DNA from: Paraburkholderia sabiae
GTDB taxonomy: Bacteria; Pseudomonadota; Gammaproteobacteria; Burkholderiales; Burkholderiaceae
DNA: 64,000 bases
Reading direction: 5' to 3'
NCBI RefSeq assembly: GCF_030412785.1
Contig: NZ_CP125295.1
Location: 5,084,001-5,148,000, forward strand
Numbering within the stretch: position 1 is the first letter of the stretch; each line of letters opens with the position of its first letter. A program made the translations under genes and the position numbers. Below the pieces are notes generated by a model, which worked only from the letters and a program-made list of their open reading frames with translations, was not told where the DNA came from and made no database searches. Below, piece by piece: positions 8,909-16,286 of this stretch.

Positions 8909-9652
8909 CTACTTCTTGACAGCCCGCTGCCGCACAGCTTCAAACAAACAAACCCCAGAAGCAACGGAAACGTTAAGACTCTCAACAGATCCAGCCATGG
9001 GAATCTGCATCACCTCATCACACGTATCGCGCGTAAGGCGCCGCATCCCTTCCCCCTCGGCACCCATGACGAGAGCCACCGGCCCATCGAGCTTCGTCTC
9101 ATACAACGATGCCGTCGCCTCGCCCGCCGTACCGACGACCCACACGCCCGCGTCCTTCAGTTCGCGCAACGCACGCGCCAGATTCGTCACGGTGATATAC
9201 GGCACGGTATCAGCCGCCCCACTGGCGACCTTCGCCGCCGTCGCATTCAAACCAACCGCCCGGTCGCGCGGCGCGATCACAGCATGCGCACCCGCCGCAT
9301 CTGCAACACGCAGACACGCGCCGAGATTGTGCGGATCCGTAATGCCATCGAGCACCAGCAACAACGCCGGCCCCTGAATGCCGTCGAGCAATTCGGCCAG
9401 ATTCTGCGCCAGCGGCAAGTCGCCCGCACGCGCGACCACGCCCTGATGCCGCTCCGTGTGCGCAAGCCCCCACAGACGTGTTTCGTCGGCGGCGATCAGA
9501 CGGACGCCCGCCTCTTTCGCCACGCCGAGAAACTCGGTCATCCGGCGATCGCGGCGCGTCTGGTCGTAATAGATTTCTTCGACCGACGAAGGATCGTGAC
9601 GCAAACGTGCCGTCACCGCGTGAAAACCGTAGAGAACCTTGAGACGTGACAT
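8909..9652 (-). CDS. rlmB: 23S rRNA 2'-O-methyltransferase RlmB (SpoU family)
   Basis: Methylates the ribose of a conserved guanosine (G2251 in E. coli numbering) in the peptidyl-transferase P loop of 23S rRNA, using S-adenosylmethionine. The Met at 9652 ([13 protein letters not shown]) gives 247 residues, the standard length; the frame is open further upstream but without homology. The N-terminal substrate-binding domain is followed by the SPOUT fold with motif 1 [18 protein letters not shown], motif 2 [12 protein letters not shown] and motif 3 [17 protein letters not shown] that forms the trefoil knot. It lies 129 bases after rnr, the same pair as in E. coli. Confidence 0.95.
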   Translation of the reverse strand: MSRLKVLYGFHAVTARLRHDPSSVEEIYYDQTRRDRRMTEFLGVAKEAGVRLIAADETRLWGLAHTERHQGVVARAGDLPLAQNLAELLDGIQGPALLLVLDGITDPHNLGACLRVADAAGAHAVIAPRDRAVGLNATAAKVASGAADTVPYITVTNLARALRELKDAGVWVVGTAGEATASLYETKLDGPVALVMGAEGEGMRRLTRDTCDEVMQIPMAGSVESLNVSVASGVCLFEAVRQRAVKK

Positions 9653-9781
9653 GACTGAAACAACCTTTGAATGAGCACGCCGCGATCGCAGCGCGCCCGA
9701 TGAGAACGAGCGCCGCGCACACACGTGCGCGGCGTTACAACAGAATCGATTACAGGACCAGCTAGAAAACCAACCGCGAAA

Positions 9782-12238
9782 TCAACGCTTCTTGTGCGCC
9801 GGTTTCGCCGACGACTTCGACGCCGCACGCTTCTTCGACGCCGCTGCCTTGCGCGCCGCGCGCGCTTCCTTCACGGCCGCCGTCTGCGCAGGCGGCGCCT
9901 TCTTGCGACGGCCGCCTTCGACTTGCGCCGCACGTTCCATCGAACGCACGCGCGGGCCGCCGCCGAGATCGCTCGCCTTTTCCGCAGTCGTCGCGCGATG
10001 CTGCGACTTCACGGGCGTGTCGCGCACGAGTCGGAAATCGATCTTGCGCGCATCGAGATCGACGCGGCTCACCTGCACGCGCACGCGGTCCGACAACCGG
10101 TAACGGATGCCCGTGCGCTCGCCGCGCAGTTCGTTCTTGATCTCGTCGTACTGGAAGTAGTCGGAGCCGAGTTCCGTCACGTGCACGAGGCCTTCGATGA
10201 ACAACGCATCGAGCTGCACGAAGATGCCGAACGACGTCACGCCGCTCACCATCCCGCCATACTCTTCGCCCAGCTTGTCGCGCATGAAGTAGCATTTGAG
10301 CCACGCTTCGACATCGCGCGAGGCTTCGTCGGCGCGGCGCTCGTTGGCCGAGCAGTGCATGCCGAGTTCTTCCCAGATCGCCGTGTTCGGACGGCCGCGG
10401 CCCGTGCGCTTTTCGTCTTCCGCCTGCATCGCACGCGCACGCGGCGACAGCGCCGTGTTCAGCTCGACGCCATGCGGCGCCTTCGGCTCGTACTTGCGGC
10501 CTTGCAGGATCGCGTAGATCGCGCGGTGCGTGAGCAGGTCCGGATAGCGGCGGATCGGGCTCGTGAAGTGCGCATACGCCTCGTACGCGAGACCGAAGTG
10601 GCCGATGTTGTCCGGACTGTAGACGGCCTGCTGCATCGAACGCAGCAGCATCGTCTGCAACATCTGCGCGTCGGGACGATCGCGGATGTGCGCCATCAGC
10701 GCGGCGTAGTCGCTCGCGTGCGGCGTGTCGCCGCCGCCTAGCGTCAGGCCCATGCCGCGCAGGAACGTGCGCAGATTTTCGAGGCGCTCCGTCGTCGGAC
10801 CCGCGTGCACGCGATACAGACCCGGATGCTTGTTGCGCTTCATGAAGTCGGCCGCGCAGACGTTCGCGGCCAGCATGCATTCCTCGATCAGCTTGTGCGC
10901 GTCGTTGCGATGACGCGGCACGATCTGCTCGATCTTGCCCTGCGCATTGCAGACGATGTACGTCTCCGTCGTATCGAAGTCGATCGCGCCACGCTTCTGG
11001 CGTGCGGCGAACAGCGCCTTGTAGACGCCGTACAAATTCTGCAGGTGCGGCAGCAGCGCGGCGCGGCGCGTCGCTTCCGGACCCTTCGTGTTGGTCAGCA
11101 CGGCCGCGACTTCCGTGTACGTGAGACGCGCGGCCGAATGCATGACGCCCGGATAGAACTGATACGCCTTGATCTCGCCGCGCGCGGTGATGACCACGTC
11201 GCACACCAGCACGCAGCGGTCCACTTGCGGATTCAGCGAACAGAGACCGTTCGACAGCTTCTCCGGCAGCATCGGAATCACGCGGCGCGGGAAATACACC
11301 GACGTGCTGCGTTCGATCGCATCGACATCGAGGCCGCCGTCGGGCAGCACGTAGTGCGACACGTCGGCGATCGCGACGATCAGGCGGAAGCCTTCGCCGC
11401 GTCCTACCTTCACCGGCTCGCAATAAACGGCATCGTCGAAGTCGCGCGCGTCTTCGCCGTCGATCGTGACGAGCGGCACATCGCGCAGATCCACGCGATG
11501 CTTGATGTCCACGGGTCGCACTTCGTCGGGCAGCTTCGCGGCGGCATCGAGCGCGGCCTGGCTGAACTCGTGCGGCACGCCGTACTTGCGCACGGCGATT
11601 TCGATTTCCATGCCGGGGTCGTCGATATCGCCGAGCACTTCGACCACACGCCCCAGCGGCTGCGAGTGACGGCTCGGAAAGTCCGTCAGTTCGACGACGA
11701 CCACCTGTCCGACCTTCGCCTTCTTCGTGTTCTGCGTGATCAGGATGTCGTGGCCGATGCGCTTCTCTTCGGGCACGACGATCAGCGCGCCGTTCTCGTT
11801 GAGCAGACGCCCGATCACGCGCTTGTTCGCGCGGTCCGTCACCTCGACGATATGGCCTTCGGGTCGTCCGCGCCGGTCATAGCCGACGATGCGCGCGAGC
11901 ACGCGATCGTTGTGCATGACCTTCTGCATTTCGCCCGTCGGCAGGAACAGGTCGTCCTGGCCGTCGTCGCGAATCAGAAAGCCGTAGCCGTCGCGATGGC
12001 CCTGGACGCGGCCCGCGACGAAGTTCGACGGATGAGTGAGTTGATAATGCCCGCGCTGATCGAGTCTGATCTGGCCGTCGCGCTCCATGGCGGCGAGGCG
12101 CTTGAAAAACCCTTCGCGCTCCTGGCGCTTGATCGACAGTGCTTCGGCGATGTCGTTCGCTGCAAGCGGCGTTTCACTCGTGCGCAGCACGCCGAGGATT
12201 TCTTCGCGGCTTGGAATCGGATACGGATATTTGCTCAA
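9782..12238 (-). CDS. rnr: Ribonuclease R
   Basis: Processive 3'-5' exoribonuclease that degrades structured RNA, including rRNA and mRNA with stable hairpins. The 818-residue protein shows the full RNase II/RNB architecture: N-terminal winged helix (EEILGVLRTSETPLAANDIAEAL), cold-shock domains, catalytic RNB domain with the Asp cluster IDGEDARDFDDAVYCE near residues 274-289, an S1 domain near 640-720, and a Lys/Arg/Ala-rich basic tail (KKRAASKSSAKPAHKKR) typical of RNase R and thought to help unwind structured RNA. It is first in an operon with rlmB and diverges from a tRNA-Leu gene 255 bases upstream. Confidence 0.97.
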   Translation of the reverse strand: MSKYPYPIPSREEILGVLRTSETPLAANDIAEALSIKRQEREGFFKRLAAMERDGQIRLDQRGHYQLTHPSNFVAGRVQGHRDGYGFLIRDDGQDDLFLPTGEMQKVMHNDRVLARIVGYDRRGRPEGHIVEVTDRANKRVIGRLLNENGALIVVPEEKRIGHDILITQNTKKAKVGQVVVVELTDFPSRHSQPLGRVVEVLGDIDDPGMEIEIAVRKYGVPHEFSQAALDAAAKLPDEVRPVDIKHRVDLRDVPLVTIDGEDARDFDDAVYCEPVKVGRGEGFRLIVAIADVSHYVLPDGGLDVDAIERSTSVYFPRRVIPMLPEKLSNGLCSLNPQVDRCVLVCDVVITARGEIKAYQFYPGVMHSAARLTYTEVAAVLTNTKGPEATRRAALLPHLQNLYGVYKALFAARQKRGAIDFDTTETYIVCNAQGKIEQIVPRHRNDAHKLIEECMLAANVCAADFMKRNKHPGLYRVHAGPTTERLENLRTFLRGMGLTLGGGDTPHASDYAALMAHIRDRPDAQMLQTMLLRSMQQAVYSPDNIGHFGLAYEAYAHFTSPIRRYPDLLTHRAIYAILQGRKYEPKAPHGVELNTALSPRARAMQAEDEKRTGRGRPNTAIWEELGMHCSANERRADEASRDVEAWLKCYFMRDKLGEEYGGMVSGVTSFGIFVQLDALFIEGLVHVTELGSDYFQYDEIKNELRGERTGIRYRLSDRVRVQVSRVDLDARKIDFRLVRDTPVKSQHRATTAEKASDLGGGPRVRSMERAAQVEGGRRKKAPPAQTAAVKEARAARKAAASKKRAASKSSAKPAHKKR

Positions 12239-12439
12239 GGGCTTGTCGATGATTGTTCTCGTTGCGTGGACGTCGGCGATTGGATGACGCTGCTATATCT
12301 ACTGCAACTGCGCTTGATACTTCGAGGGATTCTAACACCCGTCCCGGCCGCCACGCGCCGCCTGGCGGGCGATTGCGAGATGCGCGCGGCGTGTGTTCGG
12401 GGCCAGCTGGCGTGTCTCGCGAATGTTTTCGCGAAACGC

Positions 12440-12467
12440 TTGACACCATTCTTCGACCCGCTATAAT
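12440..12467 (+). promoter_or_regulatory. Sigma-70 promoter of tRNA-Leu copy 1
   Basis: A perfect TTGACA at 12440-12445 and a perfect TATAAT at 12462-12467 are separated by 16 bases, followed 26 bases later by the mature tRNA. Both hexamers match consensus. Confidence 0.92.
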
Positions 12468-12493
12468 CTCGGTCTCTGCTTCAAACGCACCTT

Positions 12494-12580
12494 GCCCAGG
12501 TGGCGGAATTGGTAGACGCACTAGGTTCAGGTCCTAGCGGTGGCAACACCGTGGAGGTTCGAGTCCTCTCTTGGGCACCA
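12494..12580 (+). tRNA. tRNA-Leu (CAG), copy 1
   Basis: Class II tRNA of 87 bases with a long variable arm (ggtggcaacacc region) and encoded CCA. The anticodon stem ctagg/cctag frames the 7-base loop ttcaggt, giving anticodon CAG, which reads CUG, the dominant leucine codon in high-GC genomes. The acceptor stem gcccagg pairs with cttgggc, leaving one G-U pair that is a normal G-C pair in copy 2; otherwise the two genes are identical. Confidence 0.97.
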
Positions 12581-12593
12581 AGATTCAAATGAA

Positions 12594-12616
12594 AAGCCGC
12601 CTTCGGGCGGTTTTTC
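12594..12616 (+). terminator. Terminator after tRNA-Leu copy 1
   Basis: Stem gccgcc/ggcggt with the stable ttcg tetraloop, flanked by four A and five T. It shows that copy 1 is an independent transcription unit. Confidence 0.85.
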
Positions 12617-12710
12617 ATTGTAGTGAGAGCAGTTGCAGCACCGGTTGGTCGTGAGTCATTTGATCCGCGAACAACCAGGCGAAAAGATGAAGCGTTTTTC
12701 GAAATACCGA

Positions 12711-12738
12711 TTGACACGCAGAATCTTCTCGCTAAAAT
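12711..12738 (+). promoter_or_regulatory. Sigma-70 promoter of tRNA-Leu copy 2
   Basis: TTGACA at 12711-12716, 16-base spacer, TAAAAT at 12733-12738. The geometry equals that of copy 1, but the surrounding sequence is different, so only the tRNA body has been duplicated or kept identical. Confidence 0.88.
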
Positions 12739-12758
12739 AGCGGTCTAGCTTGAGACGT

Positions 12759-12845
12759 GCCCAGGTGGCGGAATTGGTAGACGCACTAGGTTCAGGTCCT
12801 AGCGGTGGCAACACCGTGGAGGTTCGAGTCCTCTCCTGGGCACCA
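12759..12845 (+). tRNA. tRNA-Leu (CAG), copy 2
   Basis: Same 87-base tRNA as copy 1 with anticodon CAG and encoded CCA; the single difference is c instead of t in the 3' acceptor strand, giving a fully Watson-Crick acceptor stem. Confidence 0.97.
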
Positions 12846-12869
12846 CTCTCTCAAAGCTAAAACAGATCA

Positions 12870-12902
12870 CCCCGCAAAGCGATAAGCCTGCGGGGTTTTT
12901 TG
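12870..12902 (+). terminator. Terminator after tRNA-Leu copy 2
   Basis: Seven-base-pair stem ccccgca/tgcgggg with a 12-base loop followed by seven T. It also lies at the 3' end of the convergent GNAT gene. Confidence 0.88.
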
Positions 12903-12916
12903 TTTGTGTTGCCGCT

Positions 12917-13411
12917 TTATCGCGTCAGCCGGAAGCGCACATAGCCGTCCGCGAACCCTTCCCGCTTCATCCCGAGTTTCTCTGCCACGCGTTGCGACGC
13001 GGTGTTCCCTTCGGCAATACCCGCAACGATGGAATCGAGTCCGACCGTATCGAACGCATGCGCGACGACGATGCGCGCCGCTTCGCTCGCAATCCCTCTT
13101 CCCCACGCGTCACGAACCAACCGCCAACCGATTTCGATCTCCGGCCCGCTCGCGTCTTCGGGAATCAGCAGCACCCAGCCGACGAAGCGCGTCGGCTTAT
13201 CGCGCTCGAAGATCGACCAGTAGCCGAGACCCTCCGGATACGCGCGCGTGATGCGATCGACGACAAACCGCCGATGCGCAACAGGATCATTCCACGGCCC
13301 ATCCACATGTCGCGTAACTTCGGGATCGCGATCCATCGCCATGCAATCGTCGAGATCGGCGAGCGTGCGCGGCCTTAAAAAGATCCGTGGAGATTCGAAA
13401 GGAGCGAGCAA
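12917..13411 (-). CDS. GNAT family N-acetyltransferase (RimJ/RimL-like)
   Basis: Acetyl-CoA-dependent N-acetyltransferase of 164 residues; substrate unknown. It has the RimJ/RimL-type layout: beta-1 strand (RIFLRPRTLADLDD), acceptor region, and the acetyl-CoA pyrophosphate loop near WRLVRDAWGRGIASEA (Q/RxxGxG/A motif), ending with the C-terminal NTASQRVAEKLGMKREG signature. The start appears to be TTG at 13411, because an in-frame stop lies just upstream and the first ATG would delete the first strand. It converges on the second tRNA-Leu terminator. No neighbour points to a substrate. Confidence 0.85.
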   Translation of the reverse strand: MLAPFESPRIFLRPRTLADLDDCMAMDRDPEVTRHVDGPWNDPVAHRRFVVDRITRAYPEGLGYWSIFERDKPTRFVGWVLLIPEDASGPEIEIGWRLVRDAWGRGIASEAARIVVAHAFDTVGLDSIVAGIAEGNTASQRVAEKLGMKREGFADGYVRFRLTR

Positions 13412-13729
13412 TGTTTATTCCCGATTTTTACGAATAACAAACCAGTTCCAGTCAATAACAATACATTAATTTCATTCGCCCGACATTATCTCCGCTTTCA
13501 CATCCGATTATCCAGGTATTAGCACTGATAAAGCGGGTCCGTTTCATGCAGCCGCTTAATCGACGGCGTACACTCTTCGGAGCCTTCATTGACGGGGCGC
13601 GGCGTGCGGCGCCATCTGCCTGTACCCGGAATGGCCTGCACGGTTAATCGGGAGACCGCAACAGCCAGTTGCATGAGACCCGCATCACGCATTAATGCGT
13701 CGATTCGGGATCACAGGAGAACAATTGAA
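13412..13729. other. AT-richer intergenic region before the MFS gene
   Basis: A 318-base region with notably lower GC than its neighbours, especially 13412-13530. It must contain the start signals for the GNAT gene and the MFS gene. A perfect palindrome at 13687-13700 is described separately. I see no small gene. Confidence 0.45.
13687..13700. promoter_or_regulatory. Perfect 14-bp palindrome upstream of MFS transporter
   Basis: The sequence acgcattaatgcgt is its own reverse complement and ends 29 bases before the MFS start codon, a typical place for a repressor operator or symmetric activator site. No regulator gene for it is recognised nearby. Confidence 0.45.
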
Positions 13730-14959
13730 ATGAGCTGGACTCGGGAACAAAGAAACGTCACGATCGCGGCATATTTAGGCTGGACGCTCGACGCATTCGA
13801 TTTCTTTCTGATGGTTTTCGTTCTGAAAGATATTGCGAGCGAATTCGGCACCGATATCAAATCGGTTTCATTCGCCATCATGCTGACCTTGATGATGCGG
13901 CCCGTCGGCGCGCTCATCTTCGGCTTTCTCGCCGACAAGTTCGGCCGCCGTCCCACGCTGATGATCAACATCGCGTGCTTTTCGCTGCTCGAACTGCTGT
14001 CGGGCCTTTCGCCGAATCTCACCACGCTGCTGATCCTGCGCGCGCTGTTCGGCATCGCGATGGGGGGCGAATGGGGCGTCGGCGGCGCGCTGACGATGGA
14101 AACCGTGCCGCCCAAAGCGCGCGGCTTCGTATCGGGACTGTTGCAGGCGGGCTATCCGAGCGGCTATCTGCTCGCCGGGCTGGTATTCGGCCAGCTGTAC
14201 CAGTACATCGGCTGGCGCGGGATGTTCTTCGTCGGCGTGCTGCCTGCGCTGCTCGTGCTCTACATCCGCGCGCACGTGCCCGAATCGCCCGCCTTCAAGA
14301 CGCTCGAAAAGAGGACGCGCCCCGGTCTCGTCACGACGCTGAAGAAGAACGTGGTGCTCTCCGTCTACGCAATCGTGCTGATGACGGCGTTCAATTTCTT
14401 CTCGCACGGCTCGCAGGATCTGTATCCGACCTTCCTGCGCATCCAGCACAACTTCGATGCGCACACGGTCCAGTGGATCACGATTACGCTGAATGTCGGC
14501 GCGATCGTCGGCGGGCTGTTCTTTGGCGCGCTGTCGGAGAAGATCGGCCGCAAGCGTGCGATCTGCATCGCCGCACTGATCGCGCTGCCCGTGCTGCCGC
14601 TGTGGGCGTTCTCGTCGACGCCCGTGCTGCTCGCCGCGGGCGCGTTCCTGATGCAGATTTCGGTGCAAGGCGCGTGGGGCGTGATTCCCGTGCATCTGAA
14701 CGAAATCTCGCCCGATGAAATCCGCGCGACCTTCCCCGGCCTCGTGTATCAGCTGGGCAACCTGATCGCGTCGGTGAACGGCCCGCTACAGGCGGGCGTC
14801 GCCGAAGCGCACGGCAACGACTACGCGACCGTGATGGCCGTCGTGATCGGCATCGTGGCCGTCGTGATCGCCGTGTTCATCATGTTCAGCCGCGAACGGC
14901 GCGGTATCGACATGACGCGATCCGCCGAACAGGTCGCAGAGACGGCGACGGTTCACTGA
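13730..14959 (+). CDS. MFS transporter (sialate/carboxylate:H+ symporter-like)
   Basis: Inner-membrane major facilitator of 409 residues with 12 predicted helices. The start at 13730 follows an AGGAGA ribosome site nine bases upstream; upstream in-frame codons are not supported. Helix 1 begins WTLDAFDFFLMVFVL, and the loop 2-3 signature GFLADKFGRRPTLM is the MFS motif A; GGEWGVGGALTMETVPPKARG is characteristic of the SHS/metabolite:H+ symporter groups that carry sialate, lactate, shikimate or related carboxylates. The substrate cannot be fixed from sequence. A strong terminator follows. Confidence 0.85.
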   Translation: MSWTREQRNVTIAAYLGWTLDAFDFFLMVFVLKDIASEFGTDIKSVSFAIMLTLMMRPVGALIFGFLADKFGRRPTLMINIACFSLLELLSGLSPNLTTLLILRALFGIAMGGEWGVGGALTMETVPPKARGFVSGLLQAGYPSGYLLAGLVFGQLYQYIGWRGMFFVGVLPALLVLYIRAHVPESPAFKTLEKRTRPGLVTTLKKNVVLSVYAIVLMTAFNFFSHGSQDLYPTFLRIQHNFDAHTVQWITITLNVGAIVGGLFFGALSEKIGRKRAICIAALIALPVLPLWAFSSTPVLLAAGAFLMQISVQGAWGVIPVHLNEISPDEIRATFPGLVYQLGNLIASVNGPLQAGVAEAHGNDYATVMAVVIGIVAVVIAVFIMFSRERRGIDMTRSAEQVAETATVH

Positions 14960-14998
14960 GCACACGGCGAATCGACCAACGCGCTACGGCGCCACGCC

Positions 14999-15034
14999 AA
15001 AAGCCGCTCCGATCCGCGTCGGAGCGGCTTTTTT
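14999..15034 (+). terminator. Rho-independent terminator of the MFS gene
   Basis: Perfect 11-base-pair stem (agccgctccga at 15002-15012 with 15019-15029), 6-base loop and five T, flanked by A on the other side. Confidence 0.92.
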
Positions 15035-15148
15035 GTCCGCGTCGCCGCCCAGACAGCGAGCCGTTCCAACCGCTTTTAGAGGAATCTGTCGACACTCCCC
15101 TCTTGCCCGATCCTGCGCCCCGTTCTTATCCTGAAAAAGAACGCACGT

Positions 15149-15166
15149 TTCAAATTCCAATTTGAA
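15149..15166. promoter_or_regulatory. Candidate TetR operator of the fatty-acid cluster
   Basis: Perfect dyad TTCAAATT-cc-AATTTGAA, 18 bases, in a locally AT-rich stretch between the MFS terminator and the TetR start codon (66 bases downstream). TetR/PsrA-type regulators bind such symmetric sites and commonly control their own gene and the fatty-acid degradation genes beside it. The assignment is from position and symmetry only. Confidence 0.6.
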
Positions 15167-15231
15167 TCGATTGTTTGCAGGAGTCCAGAGTCTCGCCACG
15201 CAGCGCGGCTCGGGCTCGACAGGGAGACGAG

Positions 15232-16086
15232 ATGACAACACGCACGACGAGCCGCCACGCCGGCGACACGAAATCGCGCATCCTCGATGCCGCCGAGACG
15301 CTCTTCATCGAATACGGTTATGAAGCGATGTCGCTGCGGCAGATCACATCGAAGGCCGAAGTCAATCTGGCCGCCGTCAACTATCACTTCGGCAGCAAGG
15401 AATCGCTGATGCACGCGATGCTGTCGCGCCGCCTCGATCTGCTGAACGAGGAGCGCCTGAAGCTGCTCGACCGCTTCGACTCGCTGCTCGGCTCGCGCCT
15501 GACCTGCGAGCACGTGCTCGGCGCGATGTTCATTCCGGCGCTGCGCGTGTCGCGCGATACGCGGATCGGCGGCAAGGCGTTTCTGCGGCTGCTGGGCCGC
15601 GCGTACACGGATCCGTCGCCGTTCATCCGCGATTTTCTGGGCGCGCACTATGCGTCCGTCGCCGTGCGTTTCTTCGATGCGTTCCAGCGCGCGCTACCGC
15701 ATCTGCCGCGCGAGGAACTCGGCTGGCGGCTGCACTTCGCGATCGGTGCGCTCTCCGGCGTGCTGGCGGGCGCGGACACCGACAGCCTCATCAGCGAATT
15801 CTCGCAAGGCAAGTCGATGAACGACCTGCAACTGATCGCGCGGCTCGCGTCGCTGATCGTGTCCGCGCTGAAGGCGCCGCTGCCCGACGCGAGCCAGCTG
15901 GCCGTGTTCGCCTCCGTACTCGGCGACGCGGGCAGCGACGACATCGCGTGCGAGGCCGTGCGGCAGGCGCAGACGGATCAGGCGACGCATGGCAGCGCAC
16001 CACCCGCCGGCACGTCCGAGCCGCCATCGACGGCGCAATCCGACGACCCGCAGAACTTCGGCACGCGCTACGCGGCGCAAGGCTGA
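15232..16086 (+). CDS. TetR/AcrR family regulator of fatty-acid metabolism (PsrA/FadR-type)
   Basis: DNA-binding repressor of 284 residues; the start at 15232 has an AGGGAGA site and removes a 19-residue upstream extension. The N-terminal TetR helix-turn-helix is clear (ILDAAETLFIEYGYEAMSL … VNLAAVNYHFGSKESLM, residues about 17-60). The C-terminal ligand domain fits the PsrA-like subgroup that senses long-chain acyl-CoA, and the C-terminal 35 residues are Ala/Pro/Ser/Thr rich and likely disordered. It precedes fadE, fabG, maoC, thiolase and fadD in the same direction, and a perfect palindrome lies upstream, so it probably represses this cluster and itself until acyl-CoA is present. The ligand is inferred. 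Confidence 0.85.
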   Translation: MTTRTTSRHAGDTKSRILDAAETLFIEYGYEAMSLRQITSKAEVNLAAVNYHFGSKESLMHAMLSRRLDLLNEERLKLLDRFDSLLGSRLTCEHVLGAMFIPALRVSRDTRIGGKAFLRLLGRAYTDPSPFIRDFLGAHYASVAVRFFDAFQRALPHLPREELGWRLHFAIGALSGVLAGADTDSLISEFSQGKSMNDLQLIARLASLIVSALKAPLPDASQLAVFASVLGDAGSDDIACEAVRQAQTDQATHGSAPPAGTSEPPSTAQSDDPQNFGTRYAAQG

Positions 16087-16286
16087 CGACGACGCCCGCA
16101 TTAGACGCGCCTCTCGGTGCGGCGGGCACACAGGCTGCGACGGATACTGGCGAAATAACGGCGAACAAAGGCGAACGATAGCGGCGAACGCCGATCGCCG
16201 CGCCACCAGACAACTCGAAGACATCGCGAGCCCGCCGTGCATCGCGCGGTTGCGCTCGCCCTGCGAAATCGGAAGGAGGGATTGCC

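Noticed and set aside
12917..13411. GNAT gene as a pseudogene because no ATG start exists
   Set aside because: A TTG at the right place keeps the complete fold; TTG starts occur elsewhere in this window.
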